DNA of 64,000 nt from an uncultured Pelagibacteraceae bacterium. GTDB lineage: Bacteria > Pseudomonadota > Alphaproteobacteria > Pelagibacterales > Pelagibacteraceae. The notes under the pieces were generated by a model. The model searched no databases, was not told the DNA's origin, and saw only the letters and a program-made list of their open reading frames with translations. This document shows, piece after piece, positions 16,302 to 26,637 of this stretch (its first letter is position 1; each line of letters starts with the position of its first letter). Location: assembly GCA_902558835.1 (NCBI GenBank), contig CACEFK010000002.1, forward strand, positions 62,001 through 126,000, in the 5' to 3' direction. Both the position numbers and the translations under genes were made by a program.

Positions 16302-17653
16302 TTAAATTTCCAAGTCGTTTTACCATCTTTATCTTCTATTAAAACACCTTTATCTAAAAGCTCTTTTCTAATTTTATCAGCTTCTTCGTAATTTTTGTTC
16401 TCTCTAGACTTATTTCTTTCCTGAATTTTTTGTAAAATTTCTTTTTCAGAAATTAAAGCTTTGCTAATTTTAAATTTAAGCCAATTTTCTTTACTTTCAT
16501 TTAATAGTCCTACAAATCGACAAGCAGAAACAAATAAAGATTTTTCCTCATCGTTACCTTTTTGAGCTTTGTCATATAATTGATGTAAATTAGCAATATA
16601 TCCAGGGGTGTTTAAATCATCATAAAGTGGCTGAAGAATTTCATCAGAAACTTCAGGATTATTTTCAATATCTAAATATGAATTGTACCATTTATTTATC
16701 GTATTTTGACAATCGTCCAGAAGTTTATCATTCCAATCCAATGGTTGTTTATAATGCGCACTCAACAAAGCCAATCTCAAAACTTGACCGCTTATATTAT
16801 TTCTAAAATCTTTTATTTTTAAAATATTTCCCTGAGACTTAGCCATCTTTTCATTAGACATAGTGATGAATGCATTATGCATCCAAAATTTTGCAAATAT
16901 TTTTGTGTCATTTGCGCATCTTGATTGAGCTATTTCATTTTCATGATGAGGAAATAACAAATCTATACCACCTCCATGAACATCAAACTCATCTCCTAAA
17001 AATTTCTTTGACATTACTGAACACTCTAGATGCCATCCTGGCCTTCCTTGCCCCCATGGGGAATCCCATGATGGTTCATCATCTTCTGAAGGTTTCCATA
17101 AAACAAAATCTTCTGAATTTTTTTTATTTTCACTGACTTCTATTCTTGAACCAGCAATAAGTTCTTCTAATTTTTTATTAGATAGTTGACCATAATCCTT
17201 GAATTTTTTAACCTCAAAATAAACATGCTTATTATTTTCATAAGCAAATCCTTTTTTTATTAATTCAGAAATCATTTCAATCATTAAATCTATATTTTCA
17301 GTTGCTTTAGGTTGATGGGTTGGCTCTTCACAATTTAAATAATTACAATCTTCACTAAAACTTTTAATTACTTTGCTTGTTAATTCTGAAATTGAAATAT
17401 TATTTTCTTTTGAAGATTTAATAATTTTATCATCTACATCTGTAATATTTCGCACATATGTTACTTTTGGATAATTTTTTTTAAAAATTTTAAACAGAAT
17501 ATCAAATACAACTATTGGTCTTGCATTTCCAATATGCGGATCATCATAAACAGTTGGACCACAAACATACATTCTAATATTACTTTTATCTAACGGAACA
17601 AACTTCTCTTTTTTATTTGTTAGATTGTTTGTTAAAAAAATATCTTTACTCAT
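16298..17653 (-). CDS. cysS: Cysteinyl-tRNA synthetase
   Basis: Class I synthetase. HIGN (40-43) is the HIGH box and KMAKSQGN (269-276) the KMSKS box. Zinc ligands Cys31, Cys211, His236 and Glu240 are all present. 451 residues, within the normal range. First gene of a minus-strand run that continues with cimA, DUF1989 and trmJ through overlapping starts and stops. Confidence 0.97.
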   Translation of the reverse strand: MSKDIFLTNNLTNKKEKFVPLDKSNIRMYVCGPTVYDDPHIGNARPIVVFDILFKIFKKNYPKVTYVRNITDVDDKIIKSSKENNISISELTSKVIKSFSEDCNYLNCEEPTHQPKATENIDLMIEMISELIKKGFAYENNKHVYFEVKKFKDYGQLSNKKLEELIAGSRIEVSENKKNSEDFVLWKPSEDDEPSWDSPWGQGRPGWHLECSVMSKKFLGDEFDVHGGGIDLLFPHHENEIAQSRCANDTKIFAKFWMHNAFITMSNEKMAKSQGNILKIKDFRNNISGQVLRLALLSAHYKQPLDWNDKLLDDCQNTINKWYNSYLDIENNPEVSDEILQPLYDDLNTPGYIANLHQLYDKAQKGNDEEKSLFVSACRFVGLLNESKENWLKFKISKALISEKEILQKIQERNKSRENKNYEEADKIRKELLDKGVLIEDKDGKTTWKFK

Positions 17654-17698
17654 TGTTTTAGGAATATACTTAAAAAATAGATTTGTGAATCTATTTGA

Positions 17699-18436
17699 TT
17701 AATTTGGAATTTTGCATACAGGAATTGGCTCCATTTTATGCAAATTTTGTTTTCTAATAGTTTCGTATTTAGCTCGATTAGCTGAATTAGGATTGTCCAT
17801 AGCTTCTTCTAATTCTTCATATTTTAGTCCAAGTTGACCTTCATCAGTTCTTCCATCGTCCCATAAACCATCTGTAGGGGCCGCATCTATAATTTCTTTT
17901 AAAATTCCAAGCTCTTTTCCAAGCTCCCAAACTTCAGTTTTATTACAATCAGCTATAGGAGATATATCTACCCCACCATCTCCATATTTTGTGTAAAACC
18001 CAACACCAAAATCTTCAACTTTATTTCCTGTTCCAACTACTATTCCTTTATTTGCTGCAGCAACTTGATAAAGTGTTGTCATTCTCAATCTAGCCCTTGA
18101 ATTCGCCATTCCATGTTCATTGTCAAAATTTGATAAACTGGAACTAAAAGCCAAAAATAACTCATCTAAATTGATAGTATGTGCCTCAACATTTTTAAAA
18201 TTTTTAACTAACCAATCTTGATGTTTTAAACTTAAATCATGTTGAAGTGATTTCTGTTTGATTGGCATTGACAAAACAATAGTTTTTAAACCTGTCATTG
18301 CGCTTAATGTGCTAGAAACTGATGAGTCTATTCCTCCAGAAATTCCTATAACCAATGACTCTGCCTTGCTTGGCATATTATTTACATAATCCTTAATCCA
18401 GTTAGAAATAAAATTTACTTTTTCTGAAGCATTCAT
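17699..18436 (-). CDS. nadE: NAD synthase, ammonia-type
   Basis: Amidates nicotinate adenine dinucleotide to NAD. The PP-loop GISGGIDSS is at 31-39. At 245 residues it has the synthetase domain only and lacks the N-terminal glutaminase (nitrilase) domain, so it should use free ammonia. Together with nadK (1275-2045) two of the last NAD(P) steps are in this window. Confidence 0.93.
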   Translation of the reverse strand: MNASEKVNFISNWIKDYVNNMPSKAESLVIGISGGIDSSVSSTLSAMTGLKTIVLSMPIKQKSLQHDLSLKHQDWLVKNFKNVEAHTINLDELFLAFSSSLSNFDNEHGMANSRARLRMTTLYQVAAANKGIVVGTGNKVEDFGVGFYTKYGDGGVDISPIADCNKTEVWELGKELGILKEIIDAAPTDGLWDDGRTDEGQLGLKYEELEEAMDNPNSANRAKYETIRKQNLHKMEPIPVCKIPN

Positions 18437-18474
18437 GATTTTAAAGTATTAGATATTTAAAATTTTACAATGTC

Positions 18475-19860
18475 TTAAGATGCCGCTCTATCTGCATTTT
18501 TAGAATAAGAGCTATTCTTTTTAATCTCATCTGAAATCAAGAAAGCTAATTCTAAAGCTTGGTTTGCATTTAGTCTTGGGTCACAATGCGTGTGATATCT
18601 TGACGATAAGTCTTTTTCGGATATCTTTTGTGCGCCACCAATACACTCAGTTACATCTTGACCAGTTAATTCTATATGTAAACCACCAGCATAACTTCCT
18701 TCGCTTTGGTGACATGCAAAAACATTTTTAACTTCTTTTAAAACACTGTTAAATGGTCTTGTTTTAAATCCTGTTGCAGCTTTTACTGTATTTCCATGAC
18801 AAGGATCGCACGACCAAATTACATTTAAACCTTCTTTTTTTATTGCCCTAATTAATTTTGGTAAAAATTTTGAAACATTATCCGCACCAAATCTTGATAT
18901 TAGTGTGATTTTGCCTTTTTCATTTTTAGGGTTTATTCTATTACAAAGATCAATTAAATCATCAGCTTTTAAAGTAGGGCCACATTTAATTCCTATTGGA
19001 TTTTCTATACCTCTACAAAATTCAACATGGCCACCATCCAGTTGTCTTGTTCTATCTCCAATCCAAACAAAGTGAGCAGATGTGTCATGATTTTCTCCTG
19101 TAGTAGAGTCTGTTCTTGTCATAGTTTCTTCAAAAGGAAGTAGTAATGCTTCATGTGATGTCCAGAAGTTAACAGTTTTTAATCTTCTGTTAAAATCTGA
19201 ATTAATTCCACAGGCATCCATAAAAGCTAATGCATTTGCAATATTATCTTCTAATTCTTTAAATCTCTTTAATTCAGGCGAATTTTTGATGAAACCTAAA
19301 TTCCAATTGTGAACATTTTTAAGATCAGCAAAACCTCCATGACAAAATGCTCTTATTAAGTTTAAAGTTGCAGCTGATTGTGAGTATGCCTTGAATAATC
19401 TTTTAGGATCTGGAACTCTAGCCTTTTCAGTAAATTCCATAGCATTTATGTTGTCACCTAAATAACTTGGAAGCTCTACCCCATCTTTTATTTCTGTTGG
19501 TGCACTTCTAGGTTTTGAAAATTGTCCAGCTATTCTTCCAACTTTTACTACTGGTAATGAAGCTGAGTAAGTTAAAACTAATGACATTTGCAACATTAGT
19601 TTAAAAGTGTCTCTTATATTATCTGGATTAAATTCTGCAAAACTTTCAGCACAATCTCCACCCTGAAGTAAAAATGCTTTTCCATCAACTACATCAGCTA
19701 ACTGACTTTTAAGATGTCTTGTTTCTCCAGCAAATACTAACGGAGGGAATGATCCTATCTTATCCAAAACTTTATCCAGTTCTTTTCTATCTGGATATTC
19801 TGGAATATGTTTTACAGGATATTTTCTCCAACTATTTTTTTTCCAATTTTTCATATTCAA
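18475..19860 (-). CDS. Class II DAHP synthase
   Basis: First step of the shikimate pathway: erythrose 4-phosphate plus PEP to DAHP. The plant-type (class II) features are clear: GGDCAESF, GRIAGQFSKPRS, WIGDRTRQLDGGHVEFCRG and a Cys/His/Glu/Asp metal set. 461 residues from a TTG at 19860. An ATG two codons later (19854) has AGG six bases upstream and is the likelier start. The next upstream gene, glmS, is 29 bases away on the same strand. Confidence 0.93.
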   Translation of the reverse strand: MNMKNWKKNSWRKYPVKHIPEYPDRKELDKVLDKIGSFPPLVFAGETRHLKSQLADVVDGKAFLLQGGDCAESFAEFNPDNIRDTFKLMLQMSLVLTYSASLPVVKVGRIAGQFSKPRSAPTEIKDGVELPSYLGDNINAMEFTEKARVPDPKRLFKAYSQSAATLNLIRAFCHGGFADLKNVHNWNLGFIKNSPELKRFKELEDNIANALAFMDACGINSDFNRRLKTVNFWTSHEALLLPFEETMTRTDSTTGENHDTSAHFVWIGDRTRQLDGGHVEFCRGIENPIGIKCGPTLKADDLIDLCNRINPKNEKGKITLISRFGADNVSKFLPKLIRAIKKEGLNVIWSCDPCHGNTVKAATGFKTRPFNSVLKEVKNVFACHQSEGSYAGGLHIELTGQDVTECIGGAQKISEKDLSSRYHTHCDPRLNANQALELAFLISDEIKKNSSYSKNADRAAS

Positions 19861-19889
19861 CCTAGGGGTGTTTTAGCAGAGTTTAAACT

Positions 19890-21710
19890 TTATTCAACAG
19901 TTACCGATTTAGCTAGGTTTCTTGGTTTATCAATATCATAACCTTTTTTAAGAGCAGAGTAATAAGCAAGTTTTTGAAGTGGAATAGTTAAAAGGAATGG
20001 AAGCAAATCATCATTTGTATTCTCAACTTCAATAGTTTCCCAAATATTTTCTGATACAACTTCATCTTTACTTTTATTGGTTATCAATAACACCTTTGCC
20101 CCTCTAGCAATAACTTCCTGCATGTTAGAAATTGTTTTTTTATAATAATTATCTCTAGGAGCCAAAACCACAACTGGCATTCCCTCCTCAATTAATGCTA
20201 ATGGCCCATGTTTCATTTCACCAGCTGGATATCCCTCAGCATGAACGTATGAAAGTTCTTTAAGTTTTAGTGCACCCTCTAAAGCTATTGGATATGAAAA
20301 GCCTCTTCCTAAAAACATTGAACCTTTGGCTTCATTAAATGTTGAGGATATCTTCTGGATGTCATTATCATGTAATAAAGTTTTTTCTATTAATTCCGGT
20401 AAATCTTTTAAATCTTTAATCTTTTCTTGATATTCTTTTTTTTCAATTTCCTTTCTTAATGATCCAAGTTTTAAGGCTAAAATATACAAAACTAGAATTT
20501 GACCTAGAAATGCTTTTGTCGATGCTACTCCTATTTCAGGACCACAATGAATTGGTAAAACAAAGTTAGCGTCTCTTGCAATTGAGCTTTCAATTACATT
20601 AACAACAGCGCATGTTTTCATCTTATTTTTATTACAAAGATCTAGAGCTGCATAAGTATCTGCTGTTTCTCCTGATTGTGAAACAAAGACATATAGAGCA
20701 TCTTTTTTAAACCTATTTTTTCTGTATCTAAATTCTGATGCTATATCTATATTAACATCCAAGTTTGTAAGTTCCTCAAACCAATATTTAGCCATTAAAC
20801 AAGAATGATATGCAGTACCGCAACCAATTAAAGATACTGAATTAATCTCTTCTATTTTCCATGGAAAATTAAAAATATTTACCTCTTTGTTGACATTATC
20901 TACGTATTCTTTTATTCCAGTTTTAATTGTTGTTGGCTGTTCTTCAATTTCTTTTGCCATGAAATGTTTGAAATCACCTTTGTCATAACTTGCTTCATCT
21001 GATGACAATTCTAATATTTTTTTATTAACTTTTTTTCCTTCTTCATTAAGAAAAACAACTTGATCTTTTTTCAAAATGCAAAATTCACCATCATCAAGAT
21101 AAGTAATTTTATTTGTCATAGATTTTAAAGCATAAGAATCTGATCCTAGATAGTTTTCGTTTGGACCATAACCAACAGCTAGAGGTGACCCTCTTCTAGC
21201 ACCAACTATTAAATCTGGCATATCTTTAAAAACAATTCCAAGAGCAAAACTACCATGGAGTTGTTTTAAAGTTTTTGTGATGGCTTCTTCTAATTCTGAA
21301 GTTTTTAAATGTTCTGTTATTAAATGAACTATTACTTCTGTATCTGTCTGAGATTTAAAGTTGTGACCTTTGTTAATTAAATGTTTTTTTAATATTGTTG
21401 AGTTTTCAATAATCCCATTGTGAACTACTGATACATTTTTAGAGGAATGAGGATGTGCATTTAAACTATTTGGAATTCCATGAGTAGCCCATCTTACATG
21501 CCCTATGCCAATATTTCCTCTTAAGTTATTTAAATCAAAATTATTTTCTAAATTATCAACTCTTCCTTCTGATTTTACTTCATTGATTTTACCATCTGAA
21601 AGTGTAGCTATACCTGCTGAATCATATCCTCTGTATTCTAATTTTTTAAGTGAATTAATTATATTCGCAGAAACAGGTTTGTTGCTAGATATTCCAATAA
21701 TTCCACACAT
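19890..21710 (-). CDS. glmS: Glucosamine-6-phosphate synthase
   Basis: Makes glucosamine 6-phosphate from fructose 6-phosphate and glutamine for cell-wall precursors. Nucleophile Cys2 is in MCGIIGI; the N-terminal glutaminase spans 1-220, two SIS isomerase domains span about 285-430 and 455-590, and the C-terminal DKPRNLAKSVTVE is diagnostic. 606 residues. It lies 3 bases after the short glmU, so two amino-sugar steps are coupled. No glmS ribozyme is seen upstream. Confidence 0.98.
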   Translation of the reverse strand: MCGIIGISSNKPVSANIINSLKKLEYRGYDSAGIATLSDGKINEVKSEGRVDNLENNFDLNNLRGNIGIGHVRWATHGIPNSLNAHPHSSKNVSVVHNGIIENSTILKKHLINKGHNFKSQTDTEVIVHLITEHLKTSELEEAITKTLKQLHGSFALGIVFKDMPDLIVGARRGSPLAVGYGPNENYLGSDSYALKSMTNKITYLDDGEFCILKKDQVVFLNEEGKKVNKKILELSSDEASYDKGDFKHFMAKEIEEQPTTIKTGIKEYVDNVNKEVNIFNFPWKIEEINSVSLIGCGTAYHSCLMAKYWFEELTNLDVNIDIASEFRYRKNRFKKDALYVFVSQSGETADTYAALDLCNKNKMKTCAVVNVIESSIARDANFVLPIHCGPEIGVASTKAFLGQILVLYILALKLGSLRKEIEKKEYQEKIKDLKDLPELIEKTLLHDNDIQKISSTFNEAKGSMFLGRGFSYPIALEGALKLKELSYVHAEGYPAGEMKHGPLALIEEGMPVVVLAPRDNYYKKTISNMQEVIARGAKVLLITNKSKDEVVSENIWETIEVENTNDDLLPFLLTIPLQKLAYYSALKKGYDIDKPRNLAKSVTVE

Positions 21711-21713
21711 AAA

Positions 21714-22334
21714 TTATTTTTTCTTTCTTTTGTAATTCTTAACTTCTAATTGTGGCGATCTTGTTAATGCTAAAGATTTTGTTCTAACTTTCTTAGTAAT
21801 TACTGATCCAGCTCCAACAATACTATCTTTGTTTATGGTTATTGGAGCAATTAAAGATGAGTTTGAGCCTATAAATACTTTATCTTTAATTATTGTCTTA
21901 TATTTATTTACACCATCATAATTACAAGTAATTGTGCCTGCACCTATATTTACTGATTTTCCAATTTGTGAATCTCCTACATAAGATAAATGGTTAACTT
22001 TAGATTTATCTCCTAAAGTACTTTTTTTAATCTCTACAAAATTACCTACTTTAGATCCTGATTTTAAAATTGTATTGGGTCTTATTCTAGCATATGGACC
22101 AATCTCAACTTTATTTTCAATTTTACACGACTCTAAATGTGAAAAAGATTTTATAATTACATTATCCCCAATTTTAACCTTAGAGCCGATAACGACATAA
22201 GGTTCTATGGTTACTTTCTTTCCAATCTTTGTATCTTTCGAAAAAAAAATAGTTTCAGGACCAATCATCTTAACTCCTAATTTTATAAATTTCTCTCTAA
22301 GTTTTTTTTGAATTGAGTCTTTCATTTTGATCAT
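21714..22334 (-). CDS. glmU: GlmU acetyltransferase domain only
   Basis: 206 residues of left-handed beta-helix matching the C-terminal half of GlmU, which acetylates glucosamine 1-phosphate. Diagnostic segments are GPYARIRPNT (79-88), VGNFVEIKKS (96-105), catalytic His115 in NHLSYVGD, and NIGAGTITCNYDG (129-141). The N-terminal uridylyltransferase domain of about 230 residues is absent. No frameshifted remnant is visible upstream: only 60 bases separate it from the divergent gph. So this is a split enzyme, not a fresh truncation. Confidence 0.9.
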   Translation of the reverse strand: MIKMKDSIQKKLREKFIKLGVKMIGPETIFFSKDTKIGKKVTIEPYVVIGSKVKIGDNVIIKSFSHLESCKIENKVEIGPYARIRPNTILKSGSKVGNFVEIKKSTLGDKSKVNHLSYVGDSQIGKSVNIGAGTITCNYDGVNKYKTIIKDKVFIGSNSSLIAPITINKDSIVGAGSVITKKVRTKSLALTRSPQLEVKNYKRKKK

Positions 22335-22394
22335 ATTTATATTAAGTATATTGTTTGATTAATTCACAATTTATTTCTTTAAAATACTTTAATA

Positions 22395-23060
22395 ATGAAA
22401 CAAAAATTTACAATTTTATTTGATTTAGACGGCACATTAGTAGATACAGCTCCAGATTTAATACGTGCGCATAACCATGTAATGAAAAAATTTGGTTACC
22501 CTACAAAAACTTTAGGGGAATTAAAAAATGCTGTTGGCAAAGGAGCAAAAGCTATGATGGCAAAGGCTAATGGTCAGTGGAAATGGTTTGATGAAAAAAT
22601 TCAAAATGAAATGACTGATGAATTTCTGTCTTATTATGGAAAAAATATTTTACACGAAAGTAAATTAATCAATGGCGTAAAAGAATTTTTAGATTGGAGT
22701 AAAAATCAAAATATTTCTATGGGAGTGTGCACTAATAAAACTGAACACTTAGCAGTTGATCTTTTAAAAAAAATTGGGATTTATGATTATTTTGAATATG
22801 TTGCAGGTTACAATACCTTTGAATATTGCAAACCAGACCCTCGACATTTAACAACCACAATTGAAATTTTAGATGGCGATAAAAATAAATCGATTATGAT
22901 TGGTGACAGCGAGACAGATGCTAATGCTGCTAAGGCCGCTGAAATTCCAATAATTTTACTAAAATATGGATATACAGAAAAAAGATCTGAAGAAATTTAT
23001 CATAATCACATAATAAAAGACTTTATAGGTATTGAGAAAATAATATCTGAATATCTTTAA
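22395..23060 (+). CDS. gph: Phosphoglycolate phosphatase-like HAD hydrolase
   Basis: 221-residue HAD family I protein. The nucleophile motif DLDGTLVDT starts at residue 10, motif II Thr-Asn is in CTNKTEH, the Lys is in KPDPRH, and motif IV is MIGDSETDANAA. The alpha-helical cap domain spans about 18-85. Phosphoglycolate is the usual substrate for this subgroup, but HAD specificity cannot be fixed from motifs. It stands alone before the prp operon. Confidence 0.85.
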   Translation: MKQKFTILFDLDGTLVDTAPDLIRAHNHVMKKFGYPTKTLGELKNAVGKGAKAMMAKANGQWKWFDEKIQNEMTDEFLSYYGKNILHESKLINGVKEFLDWSKNQNISMGVCTNKTEHLAVDLLKKIGIYDYFEYVAGYNTFEYCKPDPRHLTTTIEILDGDKNKSIMIGDSETDANAAKAAEIPIILLKYGYTEKRSEEIYHNHIIKDFIGIEKIISEYL

Positions 23061-23113
23061 TATTGATTAATTTATTTTAACTATTAAAACAAAATCTCAA
23101 TTTAGGAGTTATT

Positions 23114-24616
23114 TTGTTATTACATACAGTAAAGGTATATCCGTCAAAAATTAATCTTCCAAAGAAGAAACAGCTTGCATGGAAAATTGCAGAGATAGCA
23201 AGTGATAATGCTAAGCTAAATAAAGATGCTATTGAAATGGTTGTAAATAGAATTATTGATAATGCTTCTGTTGCTATAGCTTCTTTAAATAGAAAACCAG
23301 TAATTTCATCTAGAGAAATGGCTTTAAGACACTCCAGAAAAAATGGTGCAACTCTTTTTGGTATTAATTCAAATTTAAAATTTGATTGTGAATGGGCAGC
23401 ATGGTCTAACGGAACTGCTGTTAGGGAATTAGATTTTCATGATACTTTTTTAGCAGCTGATTATAGTCATCCAGGTGACAACATCCCGCCTCTTATAAGT
23501 GTTGCGCAACAAAATAAAAGAAGCGGATTGGATTTATTAAGAGGGATTATTACTGCATATGAAGTTCAGGTAAATTTAGTTAAAGGTATTTGCTTGCATA
23601 AGCATAAAGTTGATCACATTGCTCATTTAGGACCTAGTGTGGCTGCTGGATTAGGAACAATGTTAAAATTAAATACCGAAACTATTTATCAGGCTGTTCA
23701 ACAGGCACTACATACAACAATTTCTACAAGACAATCAAGAAAAGGAGAAATTTCAAGTTGGAAAGCTTATGCTCCAGCACATGCAGGCAAGCTTGCTATC
23801 GAAGCTGTAGATAGAGCTATGAGAGGTGAAGGCGCTCCAAGTCCAATTTACGAAGGTGAAGATAGTGTAATAGCAAGAATATTAGATGGAAAAAAAGCAA
23901 AATATAAAGTCCCCTTGCCTAAAAAAGGTGAAAGTAAAAAAGCTATTTTAGAGACCTATACAAAAGAATATTCTGCAGAATATCAATCGCAAGCTTTAAT
24001 AGATTTAGCAAAAAAAATAAAAACAAAAATCCCCAATTTAAATCAAATTAAAAAAATTGATATTTTTACGAGCCATCATACTCATTATGTTATTGGGACA
24101 GGTGCTAATGACCCACAAAAAATGGACCCTAATGCCAGTAGAGAAACTCTTGATCATTCTATCATGTATATTTTTGCTGTTGCATTAGAAGATGGGGACT
24201 GGCATCACGTTAAATCTTATACAAAAACTCGAGCTAATAGAAAAAGTACACTTAAAATTTGGAGATCGATAAAAACATATGAAGATAAAAAATGGACAAG
24301 AAAATATCATGATCCTAACCCAAAAAATAAATCATTTGGAGCTAAAGTTGTTGTAACTCTTAACAATGGAAAAAAAATAGTAGAAGAATTAGATAGAGCA
24401 GATGCTCATCCATATGGAGCTAGGCCATTTAAGAGACAAAATTATATAAATAAATTTTTGACTTTAACCGAAGGTATTTTGGATAAAAAGGAAAGTAATC
24501 GTTTTTTAAAAACAGTCCAAAATTTAAGAAATCTAAAATCAGGTCAACTTCATAAATTAAATATTGAAGTAAGAAAAAATAAATTAAAACGAAATAATAA
24601 AAAAGGAATTTTTTAA
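23114..24616 (+). CDS. prpD: 2-Methylcitrate dehydratase
   Basis: MmgE/PrpD family, 500 residues. Dehydrates 2-methylcitrate to 2-methylaconitate in propionate breakdown. It has the family's N-terminal all-helical domain, with [20 protein letters not shown] and a [16 protein letters not shown] segment. Start is TTG at 23114, with AGGAG at 23104-23108 five bases upstream, a good match. It is first in the prpD-prpB-prpC operon, with TAATG-type overlaps. Confidence 0.93.
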   Translation: MLLHTVKVYPSKINLPKKKQLAWKIAEIASDNAKLNKDAIEMVVNRIIDNASVAIASLNRKPVISSREMALRHSRKNGATLFGINSNLKFDCEWAAWSNGTAVRELDFHDTFLAADYSHPGDNIPPLISVAQQNKRSGLDLLRGIITAYEVQVNLVKGICLHKHKVDHIAHLGPSVAAGLGTMLKLNTETIYQAVQQALHTTISTRQSRKGEISSWKAYAPAHAGKLAIEAVDRAMRGEGAPSPIYEGEDSVIARILDGKKAKYKVPLPKKGESKKAILETYTKEYSAEYQSQALIDLAKKIKTKIPNLNQIKKIDIFTSHHTHYVIGTGANDPQKMDPNASRETLDHSIMYIFAVALEDGDWHHVKSYTKTRANRKSTLKIWRSIKTYEDKKWTRKYHDPNPKNKSFGAKVVVTLNNGKKIVEELDRADAHPYGARPFKRQNYINKFLTLTEGILDKKESNRFLKTVQNLRNLKSGQLHKLNIEVRKNKLKRNNKKGIF

Positions 24617-25512
24617 TGCACTTTGTAGAAAAAGAACCAAGTCAAAAAAGATTAGATTTTGACCAGAAATTAAAATCAAATAAAATATTAAGAGTTCCTG
24701 GTGCGTATAATCCTCTTACAGCAAAACTTATAGAAGAAATTGGATATGATGCAGTTTATGTGTCCGGCGGAGTAATGGCTAATGATCTTGGTTTTCCCGA
24801 TATTGGCTTAACAACACTACAAGATGTTAGTACAAGATCTTATTTAATTTCTAGAGTTACTAATCTACCAACAATAGTTGATATCGATACAGGATTTAAA
24901 TCTTGTAAAGAAACTATAGAAACATTTGAAGAATTTGGAATAACAGGAGTTCATTTAGAGGATCAGATTGAAAGAAAAAGATGTGGACATCTTGATAATA
25001 AAGAACTCATTTCAACTGATGCTATGGTTAAAAAAATTAAAGAATGTGTTGCTACTAAAAAAGATCAAAAATTTAAAATTATAGCTCGTTCAGATGCTAA
25101 GAGTGTTGAAGGTATCGATAAAATGATTGAAAGATGCAAAGCTTATATTGATGCTGGTGCTGAAATAATATTTCCAGAAGCTCTTAAAGATGAAAAAGAT
25201 TTTGAAAAAGTCCGTAAAGAATTATCTGGTTATTTATTAGCTAATATGACTGAATTTGGTAAATCGAAATTATTTAATTACAAAGAATTAGAAAATTTTG
25301 GATATAATATTGTTATTTATCCTGTAACAACACAAAGATTGGCAATGAAAAATGTAGAAGATGGATTAAGAGACATTTATGCAAATGGACATCAAAACAA
25401 TTTTATTGATAGGATGCAAACTAGAAAAAGACTTTACGAATTAGTTGATTATGAAAAATATAATTCATTAGATGAAAAAATTTATAATTTTAGTACGGAA
25501 GGACATGAATAA
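24616..25512 (+). CDS. prpB: 2-Methylisocitrate lyase
   Basis: Splits 2-methylisocitrate into pyruvate and succinate. Isocitrate-lyase/PEP-mutase fold with VPGAYNPLTA, the metal-binding DIDTG segment and the active-site KRCGH motif. 298 residues, which is PrpB-sized and not the larger isocitrate lyase. It overlaps both neighbours by one base. Confidence 0.95.
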   Translation: MHFVEKEPSQKRLDFDQKLKSNKILRVPGAYNPLTAKLIEEIGYDAVYVSGGVMANDLGFPDIGLTTLQDVSTRSYLISRVTNLPTIVDIDTGFKSCKETIETFEEFGITGVHLEDQIERKRCGHLDNKELISTDAMVKKIKECVATKKDQKFKIIARSDAKSVEGIDKMIERCKAYIDAGAEIIFPEALKDEKDFEKVRKELSGYLLANMTEFGKSKLFNYKELENFGYNIVIYPVTTQRLAMKNVEDGLRDIYANGHQNNFIDRMQTRKRLYELVDYEKYNSLDEKIYNFSTEGHE

Positions 25513-26636
25513 TGAGTGATGATATTAAAAAAGGCTTACTAGGTATAGTTGTTGATGAAACTGAAGTTTCAAAAGTAATGCCAGAAATAAATTCTCTTAC
25601 TTATAGAGGTTATGCTGCTCAAGATTTATGTGAATATTGCAGATTTGAAGAAGTGGCTTATTTAATTTTAAACAAAGACTTACCTAATACGTTGCAATTA
25701 AGAAAATTTGAAAAGGAAGAGAGAAATAATAGAGAATTAACTAAAAATTTATATGAAATTATAAAACATATGCCTAAAAAATCTCACCCAATGGATGTAG
25801 CAAGAACAGCAGTAAGTGTTATGGGGCTGGAAGATAAAGAGACCACAGACTCTTCACCAGAAGCAAATATGAGGAAAGCTCTAAGAATTTTTGCCAAAAC
25901 CCCAACTGCGTTAGCTGCTTTTTATAGAATTAGAAAAGGTAAAAAAATTATTAAACCTAAAAAAACATTAACGTTTGCTGAAAACTTTTTTTATATGTGT
26001 TTTGGTAAAGTACCTCAAAAAGAAATAGTAAAAGCATTTGATGTATCTTTAATTTTATATGCTGAACATAGTTTTAATGTTTCAACTTTTACTGCGAGAA
26101 CAATTACAAGTAGTTTGTCAGATATTCACGGAGCAATCACAGGAGCCATCGCGAGCTTGAAAGGCCCACTTCATGGTGGTGCCAATGAAGAAGTGATGCA
26201 CATGATGAATAAAATAAAAAAACCAGAAAATGCATTAAAGTGGATTAACAGCGCGTTAAAGAATAAAGAGGTTGTTATGGGGTTTGGTCATAGAGTTTAT
26301 AAATCTGGAGATTCTAGAGTTCCAACTATGAGAGAATATTTCGGCAAAGTTGCTAAAATCAAAAAAGATAAAAAGTTTGAAAAAATTTATGAAATTGTGG
26401 AAAAAGTGATGATTAAAGAAAAAAATATTCATCCAAATGTAGACTATCCTACTGGACCAACTTATCACTTGATGGGATTTGATACTGATTTCTTTACACC
26501 TATTTTTGTAATTTCTAGGATAACTGGTTGGTCAGCTCACATTATGGAACAGCATGCTGCTAACAAACTTATTAGGCCTTTGGCTAGCTACAAAGGTAAC
26601 AAACATAGAAAAGTAATGCAATTAAACCAAAGATAG
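25512..26636 (+). CDS. prpC: 2-Methylcitrate synthase
   Basis: Citrate-synthase family, 374 residues, condensing propionyl-CoA with oxaloacetate. Active-site His residues are in GPLHGGANE and MGFGHRVYK, and the Asp is in the NVDYPTG segment. Placement after prpD and prpB fixes the methylcitrate role over TCA citrate synthase. The three genes give a complete propionate-to-pyruvate cycle apart from aconitase. The operon ends against a convergent gene with a 1-base gap. Confidence 0.93.
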   Translation: MSDDIKKGLLGIVVDETEVSKVMPEINSLTYRGYAAQDLCEYCRFEEVAYLILNKDLPNTLQLRKFEKEERNNRELTKNLYEIIKHMPKKSHPMDVARTAVSVMGLEDKETTDSSPEANMRKALRIFAKTPTALAAFYRIRKGKKIIKPKKTLTFAENFFYMCFGKVPQKEIVKAFDVSLILYAEHSFNVSTFTARTITSSLSDIHGAITGAIASLKGPLHGGANEEVMHMMNKIKKPENALKWINSALKNKEVVMGFGHRVYKSGDSRVPTMREYFGKVAKIKKDKKFEKIYEIVEKVMIKEKNIHPNVDYPTGPTYHLMGFDTDFFTPIFVISRITGWSAHIMEQHAANKLIRPLASYKGNKHRKVMQLNQR

Positions 26637-26637
26637 C

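Noticed and set aside
21711-21735. glmS ribozyme upstream of glmS
   Set aside because: The upstream space is only 3 bases before the glmU stop and has no ribozyme-sized leader; the class is also not expected outside Firmicutes-like bacteria.
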